From positions 1 through 16,496 of the forward strand of contig JAGXGT010000097.1 in assembly GCA_024636595.1 (NCBI GenBank): a stretch of 16,496 nucleotides of DNA, given 5' to 3'. The translations under genes were made by a program, and so were the position numbers. The notes beneath the pieces are model-generated. The model ran no database searches and was not told where the DNA came from. It saw only the letters and a list, made by a program, of their open reading frames with translations. Each line of letters starts with the position of its first letter. Position 1 is the stretch's first letter. This DNA is from Sphingomonadales bacterium. Its GTDB lineage: Bacteria > Pseudomonadota > Alphaproteobacteria > Sphingomonadales > Sphingomonadaceae. This document shows positions 7,434-14,015 of this stretch, piece by piece.

Positions 7434-10118
7434 GTGAATCATAAGAAGCGGCTTCTACCCTTGTTAATGTGTGGCACTATTTTAGGTGGCACGGCGGTTT
7501 CTTCGCAGGCGCAAGCGCAGGAAGCCGCGCAACCGGTGCCTGCCGTTCCGGCAGATGATACGATCCGATCGATCGTGGTCAGTGGTGCGCAGCGCCTGGA
7601 ACCGACTACGGTCTTGTCGTACATGAAATTGCGGGTCGGCCAGACCTATACGCAGGAATCCGCCGATCAGGCTCTGAAAGATCTGTTCGAAACAGAATTG
7701 TTCAAGGATGTCAGTATCCGGAACAATCAGGGCGCCGTGATTATCGAGGTTGTCGAAAATCCAGTGATCAACCGCATCTTGCTGGAAGGCAACAAGCGGA
7801 TCAAGGAAGACAAAATCTACCCCGAGATCCGGCTCGCTCCCCGCCAGATATTCACCCGCTCCAAAGTCCGGGCCGATGTCGCCCGGATTGTTGAGTTGTA
7901 TAAGCGGAAGGGCCGCTTTGCCGCCAACGTCGAACCGAAAATGGTTCAGCTGGACCAGAACCGTGTCGATATTGTTTTCGAGATCAACGAAGGGCCGAAG
8001 TCAAAGGTCCAGCAGATCAACATTCTCGGCAATGAAGAATTCTCCGACGGTCAGCTGCGCGGTGAAATGGTTACCAAACAATCACGATTCTACCGTTTCT
8101 TCAGCTCGAGCGACACTTATGATCCGGATCGCCTTGCCTTTGATCAGCAGAAGCTCCGTCAGTTCTATTTGACAGAAGGCTATGCCGATTTCCGGGTTAT
8201 CTCCGCCGTGGCCGAGCTCACACCGGACAAGCGCGATTTTATCATCACTTATGTGGTTGAAGAGGGCGATCGGTACAAGTTTGGCGATGTGGCAGTCGAA
8301 AGCGAGATCCGCGATTTTACGCCAGAATTTCTTACGCCTCAACTGCCGATGAAGTCCGGGGATTTCTACAATGCAAAACAGGTAGAGGACACGGTTGAGC
8401 GTCTGTCCGAGACCGCCGGATTGTTTGGCTATGCCTTTGCCGATGTTCGTCCGCAATTTACGCGGAACAAAGACACGCTGACCATGGATATTCTCTTCCA
8501 GGTTGCGGAAAGTGATCGCGTATATGTCGAGCGGATCGACATCAATGGTAATACCCTGACCCAGGACAAGGTCGTGCGCCGGGAGTTCCGCCTGAATGAA
8601 GGCGACGCGTTCAACAGTTTTCAGGTCAAGCGCTCTGCGAACCGAATAAAATCACTGGGCTTTTTTCAGGAAGACCTGGAAATCGAGCAGAAACAGGGCA
8701 GCGCTCCCGATCGCATCATATTGGAAGCCAATGTTGAAGAAAAGGCGACCGGGCAGCTGCAGCTTTCAGCCGGCTTTTCCAGCGTCGAGAATTTCATTCT
8801 TCAGGCCTCGGTGCAGCAGCGCAACTTCCGTGGCAAGGGCCAGGAATTACGGGCTAGTGTCAGTTATTCCGGCTATTCGCAATCGATTGAGCTTGGCTTT
8901 ACCGAACCCTATCTGTTCGACCGGAATATCGCCGTCGGAGCTGACGTTTTTCGCCGTGATTTGAATAGCTTCAACTATGTCAACAGTGATCGCCAGACCA
9001 CCTTTGAGCAGCTGACGACAGGTTTCCAGATTCGGGCGGGTGTCCCGATTACAGAATATCTGTCCGCCTCATTCCGCTATGGCCTCAGTCAGGATGATGT
9101 GACGCTGGAGCCAACCCTTTTCTTCACTGACAGCAATGGTGACAATATAAGAGGGAATAGTCCTGCAGATGTTTGCGATCCGTTGCTTGCCGGCCGTTAT
9201 CTTTGTGACGCACTCGGTTCACGGACGACATCGTCGATCGGAGCATCGTTGATATATGATGATCGCGACAATCGCGTCCGGCCAACCCGCGGACAGTCTG
9301 TGGTTGGTAGTGTCGATTTTGCCGGATTGGGCGGCAGTGTAAAATATATTCGCGGGCGTTTGAATGCCTCCAAACACTGGCGTGTCTTGGGCGACTTCAT
9401 TTTTACGGTTAGTGGTGAAGGTGGATATATCCATTCGCTGGAAAATCGGTCCTCCGTCGCCGGATCCGGGATCGATGACGTCCGATTGACGGACCGTTTT
9501 TTCCTCGGTGAACCACAAATTCGCGGCTTCGATATCCGCGGAGTTGGACCTCGGGTTGTGCGCTCGTCAACTATTCCTGGGCTGGATACCAACGGTAATC
9601 CGGTCAACGAGATTGTAGAGGCAACCAATGGTCGCCAAACCGATGACGCCATCGGTGGTCGGGCTTATTATCTGGGCCGCGCTGAACTGGAAATTCCGCT
9701 TGGATCGGGCGCGCGCGAATTGGGCTTGCGACCATCCATATTTGTCGACGTCGGAGCGGTATTCAAGGTTACCCAGCCATTGCTGCTCACCGATTTGCAG
9801 ACGCAGCGGCAACGGACGATTTTTGATAGCGATGGCAATGCAGTTGGTGTCGCACCGGAATATTTGACCGTTGATGCCGATGGGAATGCAGCGGTGACGC
9901 TTGATGCGGTTGATGCCAATGGTAACCCCAATCCTATTGCAACCAATTTTGTCGAGCGCTTTTTTGGAGATTCTCCTAGCCCACGCGTCTCGGTCGGTAT
10001 CGGCGTAAACTGGAATTCACCCTTCGGTCCATTCAGGATCGACATAGCCAAGGCCCTGTTAAAAGAGCCAGGCGATGATACCAAACTTTTCACCTTCAAC
10101 GTAGGAACACAATTCTGA
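7434..10118 (+). CDS. bamA: Outer membrane protein assembly factor BamA
   Basis: BamA (Omp85) is the outer-membrane core of the BAM machine that folds and inserts beta-barrel proteins. From the GTG at 7434 the product is 894 residues: a signal peptide (NHKKRL, then a hydrophobic stretch, ending AQA), five POTRA domains to about residue 400, and a 16-strand barrel ending in Phe. The conserved loop-6 motif is PQIRGFDIRG (RGF at 697-699). The open frame runs back to a TTG at 7350, but that adds residues ahead of a good signal peptide; a GTG at 7416 is the other option. E. coli BamA is 810 residues; the extra length sits largely in extracellular loops carrying five D-x-N/D-G-N/D repeats and the only two cysteines of the mature protein (581 and 591). 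The stop overlaps skp by one base. Confidence 0.96.
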   Translation: MNHKKRLLPLLMCGTILGGTAVSSQAQAQEAAQPVPAVPADDTIRSIVVSGAQRLEPTTVLSYMKLRVGQTYTQESADQALKDLFETELFKDVSIRNNQGAVIIEVVENPVINRILLEGNKRIKEDKIYPEIRLAPRQIFTRSKVRADVARIVELYKRKGRFAANVEPKMVQLDQNRVDIVFEINEGPKSKVQQINILGNEEFSDGQLRGEMVTKQSRFYRFFSSSDTYDPDRLAFDQQKLRQFYLTEGYADFRVISAVAELTPDKRDFIITYVVEEGDRYKFGDVAVESEIRDFTPEFLTPQLPMKSGDFYNAKQVEDTVERLSETAGLFGYAFADVRPQFTRNKDTLTMDILFQVAESDRVYVERIDINGNTLTQDKVVRREFRLNEGDAFNSFQVKRSANRIKSLGFFQEDLEIEQKQGSAPDRIILEANVEEKATGQLQLSAGFSSVENFILQASVQQRNFRGKGQELRASVSYSGYSQSIELGFTEPYLFDRNIAVGADVFRRDLNSFNYVNSDRQTTFEQLTTGFQIRAGVPITEYLSASFRYGLSQDDVTLEPTLFFTDSNGDNIRGNSPADVCDPLLAGRYLCDALGSRTTSSIGASLIYDDRDNRVRPTRGQSVVGSVDFAGLGGSVKYIRGRLNASKHWRVLGDFIFTVSGEGGYIHSLENRSSVAGSGIDDVRLTDRFFLGEPQIRGFDIRGVGPRVVRSSTIPGLDTNGNPVNEIVEATNGRQTDDAIGGRAYYLGRAELEIPLGSGARELGLRPSIFVDVGAVFKVTQPLLLTDLQTQRQRTIFDSDGNAVGVAPEYLTVDADGNAAVTLDAVDANGNPNPIATNFVERFFGDSPSPRVSVGIGVNWNSPFGPFRIDIAKALLKEPGDDTKLFTFNVGTQF

Positions 10119-10801
10119 TGACACGTTTATTCAAAACCGCACTCACCGTTCTCGCCGTCACCGCTGCGCCATTGGCGTTAGGTTCTGTGGCAAACGCGCA
10201 GGTTTCCGGGATCGCGACGGCGAACCCGACAATTGCTATCGCCAAGACCAAAGCATTCTCAGCTGCCTATTCTCAGATCGGAACGCAGTATCAGTCTTTT
10301 TTCGATCAGATCGATGCCCGCAACAAAACGCTGAACGGGTTGCGCGCGCAGCTTGATACAGACAATAATAAGCAACTGACACAGGACGAGCTTGATGCGG
10401 CTGTGAAGGCTAATAGCCCGGTTCTCAAGAGCATGGAGACGGAAGAGGCGGAAATCCAGAAGCTGCAAACTCCGGCCATCAAAGCCCAAATGTTTGCGGT
10501 AGAGAATATCTTCAAAGAATATTCCAACGCCCAGCAGCAAGTTGTCACCAACAAGAAAATCGCCGTGATCCTGAGCCCTGATGCTTTCCTTTATGCACCA
10601 CCGCAGACCGATGTCACTGATGATATCACAGCGGTTTTGGATACAAGAGTGCCGACCGTCAGCACCACGCCGCCTGCAGATTGGCAGCCACAGCGCAATA
10701 CGGTATCGCTCCATCAGCAGCTGCAGCAATTACTGGTCGCAAGTGCCCGTAATCAGGCAGCACAACAGCAGCCACCAGCGGCTCAGCCAGCCAGTCGCTA
10801 G
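10118..10801 (+). CDS. skp: OmpH/Skp-family periplasmic chaperone
   Basis: Skp-family chaperones hold unfolded outer-membrane proteins in the periplasm on the way to BAM. The 227-residue product has a clear signal peptide cut after ANA at residue 27, a long helical, Gln- and Lys-rich middle consistent with Skp arms, and a Gln/Pro/Ala-rich tail (about 195-227). Identity is weak by motif and rests on the signal peptide, helical composition and position directly after bamA, with TGATG stop/start overlap. Oddities: it is longer than E. coli Skp (161 residues), and residues 80-91 (DTDNNKQLTQDE) match an EF-hand calcium loop with acidic or polar ligands at positions 1, 3, 5, 7, 9 and 12. The segment KKIAVILSPDAFLYA is the kind of strand seen near the end of the Skp body. 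Confidence 0.85.
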   Translation: MTRLFKTALTVLAVTAAPLALGSVANAQVSGIATANPTIAIAKTKAFSAAYSQIGTQYQSFFDQIDARNKTLNGLRAQLDTDNNKQLTQDELDAAVKANSPVLKSMETEEAEIQKLQTPAIKAQMFAVENIFKEYSNAQQQVVTNKKIAVILSPDAFLYAPPQTDVTDDITAVLDTRVPTVSTTPPADWQPQRNTVSLHQQLQQLLVASARNQAAQQQPPAAQPASR

Positions 10802-10811
10802 TTGATCCTTT

Positions 10812-11270
10812 ATGACTGAAGCGCTCGACTATGACGTAACCAAGGTGATGGCGGTGCTGCCGCACCGCTATCCCATGCTTCTGGTCGACCGGGTGGAAGA
10901 GCTCATCAAAGATGAGTCCATTCGGGCGATCAAGGCCGTCACGATGAATGAGGGTTTTTTCCAGGGACATTTTCCGGGTCGACCAATCATGCCAGGCGTG
11001 ATGATTGTCGAGGCGCTGGCACAGGCTGCCGGTGTTCTCGCCATGGAGAGTTTTGACATGGTCGGCTCGGGCAAGCTGGTCTATTTCATGGCGATAGACG
11101 GGGCGAAATTCCGTCAGCCTGTCGAACCGGGCTGTCTGCTGTCGCTCAACGTCAAATTTGAACAAAAACGCGCGCGGGTCTGCAAATTCTCCGGGCGGGC
11201 GATGATTGGTGACAAATTGGCTGCAGAAGCGAATTTTACGGCAATGATAGCCGACCCTCCCGGGGCATAA
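10812..11270 (+). CDS. fabZ: 3-hydroxyacyl-[acyl-carrier-protein] dehydratase FabZ
   Basis: FabZ removes water from 3-hydroxyacyl-ACP in fatty acid elongation in the cytoplasm, acting as a hot-dog-fold oligomer. At 152 residues it has normal length. It has LPHRYPMLLVDRV (16-28), the catalytic block QGHFPGRPIMPGVMIVEALAQ (from Gln51) with His53 and Glu67, and a standard C-terminal strand set. The ATG at 10812 lies ten bases after the skp stop; no good Shine-Dalgarno is visible, so it may rely on coupling. In enterobacteria fabZ sits inside the lipid A cluster (lpxD-fabZ-lpxA-lpxB); here neither neighbour is an lpx gene. Confidence 0.97.
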   Translation: MTEALDYDVTKVMAVLPHRYPMLLVDRVEELIKDESIRAIKAVTMNEGFFQGHFPGRPIMPGVMIVEALAQAAGVLAMESFDMVGSGKLVYFMAIDGAKFRQPVEPGCLLSLNVKFEQKRARVCKFSGRAMIGDKLAAEANFTAMIADPPGA

Positions 11271-11303
11271 GCTTTTACAAAAGAATCTTGCCCTTTTACC
11301 GTT

Positions 11304-11374
11304 CGGCGGTTAATGCGCCGCTTCCGTTAAATTTATTCGCTTTGGGCCTGGTCGGAAACCAGCCCGTTTAGGAG
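11304..11374 (+). promoter_or_regulatory. rpmE leader with two hairpins and ribosome binding site
   Basis: The 110-base gap between fabZ and rpmE holds two small stems. CGGCG (11304-11308) pairs with CGCCG (11316-11320) around a seven-base loop. A stronger one spans 11344-11365: CTGGT pairs with ACCAG around CGGAA, and an outer GGG-CCC pair is separated by a bulged C. The Shine-Dalgarno AGGAG (11370-11374) follows five bases later, six bases before the rpmE ATG. Autogenous bL31 leader RNAs are known in several other bacterial groups, so this could be an equivalent. The first stem could instead be a weak fabZ terminator. No clear promoter was found. Confidence 0.35.
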
Positions 11375-11380
11375 CCGAAA

Positions 11381-11611
11381 ATGAAATCCGATACGCATCC
11401 AGACTATCACATGATCACCGTTCAGATGACCGATGGCACGACCTTTGAAACCCGTTCGACATGGGGCAAAGAGGGCGACACGCTGCAATTGGACATTGAT
11501 CCTTCGTCGCACCCTGCGTGGACCGGCGGCAACCAGCGCCTTCTCGATCAGGGCGGCCAGGTGGCTCGCTTCAACAAGCGTTTTGGTGGTTTGTCGCTCA
11601 AAAAGAGCTGA
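11381..11611 (+). CDS. rpmE: 50S ribosomal protein L31 (bL31)
   Basis: bL31 bridges the central protuberance of the large subunit and the head of the small subunit. The 76-residue product begins MKSDTHPDYH, the typical alphaproteobacterial start, and contains FETRSTWG, the SSHPAWTG block and RFNKRFGGL near the end, all characteristic of the family. It has no cysteine at all, so it is the zinc-free form rather than the CxxC form. The ATG at 11381 has AGGAG six bases upstream. It converges with pxpC on the other strand, with 33 bases between the two stops; I see no convincing bidirectional terminator there. Confidence 0.96.
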   Translation: MKSDTHPDYHMITVQMTDGTTFETRSTWGKEGDTLQLDIDPSSHPAWTGGNQRLLDQGGQVARFNKRFGGLSLKKS

Positions 11612-11644
11612 TCTTTATTGGGGCTGTTGAATAGCTTCAGTATT

Positions 11645-12592
11645 TTACCACAGATTGATCTGGCCGAGCCAGGAAGATAGCAGGGAAATTTTTTCCCGAT
11701 ATATTCCCGTGGCCCGTTCCGCCGTGGTGTGAACAAACTGAATTCGGGAACCCGATCCCAGTTGGCCGATCAAATGGCGGTCGGCGCGGATTACCTGCGC
11801 AATACGCGGGTAGCCACCGGTCGTTTGTGCGTCCGGGCCAAGCAGATAAGGCTCGCCGCTGGGCGGCAATTGGATTGTCCCGGGAAAAACCGCAGCGCTT
11901 GGCATGTTTGAAGCTTCGCTGGTGCGTAGAGGCAGGCCTTCGAGGGCCATGCCCATTCGGTTGGCTCTTGCTCCGACGCCATAGTGCCTCAGGCACAACT
12001 CTTCCAATATGCCGTTATGCGGCTCGTCTGTTTCCGGACCCGCGGTAACCCGCAACACATGGTCATCACTATAGTGCGGCCTGAGGGTTGGCGGTGTCGT
12101 CCGATCCACTTTCATGGTTGGCGAAGTATCCGACAAGGCGACGATATCCTGATCTTTCAGCGCGCGGCCATGAAAGCCGCCGAGCCCCGCAGCGAGATAG
12201 GTCGATCGACCACCAAGCAACCGATCCGAATGAATTTCTCCGGATATCGCCAAATAGGTCCGGCATCCCGGACGGCTCGGACCAATATCGAGCTTGTCCC
12301 CGGCCGTGAGGTGCAAGGTCAGATGATGCGGCTGGTCCTGGCCATTAATCCGGACATATTCTGCAGCACCTACGACAGCTATCGAGCAGGGCTGGTCGAC
12401 CTGGAAAATCGCCTCGGTAAGGGTAATCTCAATGGCGATTTCCCCGCTTGGTTTGCCGACCAGATAATTGGCCAGCGCCAGAGACAGGCTATCGGCTGCG
12501 CCCGCGGCGGGCAAACCGATATGCCGATGTCCGCTGAACGGGGCGCCCTGCAAAGTGGTTTGCAGCCCGGCTTTCAAAACCCTGATACTCAT
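11645..12592 (-). CDS. pxpC: 5-oxoprolinase subunit PxpC (KipA/biotin-dependent carboxyltransferase-like)
   Basis: PxpC works with PxpB to phosphorylate 5-oxoproline with ATP, and PxpA then completes ring opening to glutamate; all are cytoplasmic. The 315-residue protein has family length and opens with VLKAGLQTTLQG, then GHRHIGLPAAGAAD (21-34), matching the GxPxSGAxD block, and LANYLVGKP (40-48). Later blocks include LAISGEI, GARANRMGMALEG, FPGTIQLPPSGEPYLLGPDAQTTGGYP (in parts) and IGQLGSGSRIQF. The same fold occurs in the C-terminal half of urea carboxylase-type enzymes and in Bacillus KipA, a KinA regulator. Its ATG overlaps the pxpB stop by ATGA, and it is the last gene of the operon. 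Confidence 0.93.
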   Translation of the reverse strand: MSIRVLKAGLQTTLQGAPFSGHRHIGLPAAGAADSLSLALANYLVGKPSGEIAIEITLTEAIFQVDQPCSIAVVGAAEYVRINGQDQPHHLTLHLTAGDKLDIGPSRPGCRTYLAISGEIHSDRLLGGRSTYLAAGLGGFHGRALKDQDIVALSDTSPTMKVDRTTPPTLRPHYSDDHVLRVTAGPETDEPHNGILEELCLRHYGVGARANRMGMALEGLPLRTSEASNMPSAAVFPGTIQLPPSGEPYLLGPDAQTTGGYPRIAQVIRADRHLIGQLGSGSRIQFVHTTAERATGIYREKISLLSSWLGQINLW

Positions 12593-13260
12593 TTTTGCGC
12601 CGCCCGCGGCCAGCTTTCAAATTCTTCCCGCGAGATCGACTCGAAGCGCACAGTCTGCCCGGCTGATAGCAACGCCGGTTGGGTGTTCGAGGGATCAAAC
12701 AGGCGGAGCGGGGTGCGTCCGATAATCGGCCAACCGCCTGGGCTGTCGAAGGAATAGATGCAGCTTTGCTGGCCAATGATACCGATGGAGCCGGCTTTGA
12801 CCAATTGTCTTGGATTCGCAAGTCGGCCAATGGCGGGACATGGCTCCGTGCTCTCAAGGTAGGCAAAACCCGGCATGAAGCCGAGCATCGCCACTGTTTG
12901 CAATCGTGCTGCATGCCAAAGCGGTAGGGCATCAGCCTCTATCCCCAATTTGCTGGCTGCATAATCCCGATCTGGTGCCAATTCCTTATCGTAACATACC
13001 GGAATGGTTGCCATAATGGGTGAAGGTTCGGAGGCAAGGGCGGCGCCACCTAGTTGATCTCGGACGATCATGGCGGCTTCATCGGGAGACATTTCAGCGG
13101 GATCGAACTGGACCGCTATACTGTCGAGACCGGGAACTATCTCGGTCCAATGGTTGCAAGCCGTAAAAGCAACTTGTGCTGCCAAGATGGTTTCCCGATC
13201 GGGCATTGTGACGCTGATCCAGTCATCACAGATGTGGATCGATGGGAGATGGGCAGCCAC
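12589..13260 (-). CDS. pxpB: 5-oxoprolinase subunit PxpB (KipI/allophanate hydrolase subunit 1 family)
   Basis: PxpB is the partner of PxpC in the ATP-dependent 5-oxoprolinase. From a GTG at 13260-13258 the product is 223 residues, near the 218 of E. coli PxpB. It contains IPVCYDKELAPD, the block MLGFMPGFAYLES, then RLANPRQLVKAGSIGIIG, and SPGGWPIIGRTPLRLFDP, all hallmarks of the family. The open frame extends 32 residues further upstream, but that part lies inside pxpA. The GTG shares one base with the pxpA stop (TAGTG), and starting there keeps the first strand (HICDDWISVTM). A later ATG in that strand would delete it. The stop overlaps pxpC by ATGA. Confidence 0.92.
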   Translation of the reverse strand: MAAHLPSIHICDDWISVTMPDRETILAAQVAFTACNHWTEIVPGLDSIAVQFDPAEMSPDEAAMIVRDQLGGAALASEPSPIMATIPVCYDKELAPDRDYAASKLGIEADALPLWHAARLQTVAMLGFMPGFAYLESTEPCPAIGRLANPRQLVKAGSIGIIGQQSCIYSFDSPGGWPIIGRTPLRLFDPSNTQPALLSAGQTVRFESISREEFESWPRAAQK

Positions 13261-14015
13261 TATTTGACCGGGCCAATCACTATTCCGGCTTGTTCCAGCG
13301 CCCGACGCATCTTTTTCGCGGTTTCCAAGGCACCGTCGCTGTCCGAATGGAGGCACAGGCAGTTTGCTTCTACCGTCAAGTCAGTCCCTTCCTGGGAGGT
13401 CAGCCCGGTCCCTGTTGCCAGAGCGAGGCCCTGATGGATCCGGCCGTCTTCGTCAGCAATCACGGCGCCCGCTTCGCTGCGGGGAACCAGTCTGCCGTTG
13501 GCGGTATATCTCCGGTTGATAAAGGCTTCGGCAATGAAGGAAATCTCTCTCTCCGCCGCCATTTTCTCGATCAGCGATCCAGGCATCCCAACCAGCGCAA
13601 GACCGGCCCTTGCGGCCAACGCGACAAGCAGCGAGGAAAGTGCCGGATCATCCTGAGCGTCGTTGTACAAGGCCCCATGCGGCTTGAGATGGGTCAGCGG
13701 CACGCCGACCTGGTCCGCTATGGTTGTGATGTCTTGCAGCTGGCTGGTCAAACATGCTTCCAGTTCTTCCAGTGTGATATCCATCGACAGGCGACCGAAG
13801 TTGGTACGATCGGGGTAGGAGGGGTGGGCTCCCGGCGCGATATGGTTCGATTTGGCGGCTGCCAGCATGGTCCGCATGGTCATCGGCGAGCCAGCATGGC
13901 CGCCGCAGGCTATATTGCAACTGGAGACGATGTCCATGATGGCGATATCGCGGGCGATACCAGCCGGACTGTCATCCTCGCCGAGGTCGGCGTTGAGATC
14001 GATCGTCGAATTCAT
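13260..14015 (-). CDS. pxpA: 5-oxoprolinase subunit PxpA (LamB/YcsF family)
   Basis: PxpA is the third 5-oxoprolinase component, a TIM-barrel-like LamB/YcsF protein that acts on the phosphorylated intermediate made by PxpBC. The 251-residue product begins MNSTIDLNADLGE, then SSCNIACGGHAG, GAHPSYPDRTNFGR, LKPHGALYND, and ANGRLVPRSEAGAVI, in the order expected. The ATG at 14015 is used because homologues begin just before DLNADLGE and because it overlaps the transporter stop by ATGA; an upstream start would add four residues. Small departures from the E. coli sequence: INRRY where DRGY is usual, and LHSDS where LHGDG is usual. It is co-transcribed with pxpB and pxpC. Confidence 0.95.
   Translation of the reverse strand: MNSTIDLNADLGEDDSPAGIARDIAIMDIVSSCNIACGGHAGSPMTMRTMLAAAKSNHIAPGAHPSYPDRTNFGRLSMDITLEELEACLTSQLQDITTIADQVGVPLTHLKPHGALYNDAQDDPALSSLLVALAARAGLALVGMPGSLIEKMAAEREISFIAEAFINRRYTANGRLVPRSEAGAVIADEDGRIHQGLALATGTGLTSQEGTDLTVEANCLCLHSDSDGALETAKKMRRALEQAGIVIGPVK

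Noticed and set aside
11612..11644. Bidirectional terminator between rpmE and pxpC
   Set aside because: Only a four-base stem could be drawn, with no T-tract.
11984..12757. Plus-strand open frame opposite pxpC (257 codons)
   Set aside because: Shadow of pxpC and pxpB; no start signal or domain.
13261..13356. Frame extension of pxpB to 13356
   Set aside because: It lies wholly inside the pxpA coding region and adds residues with no PxpB similarity.
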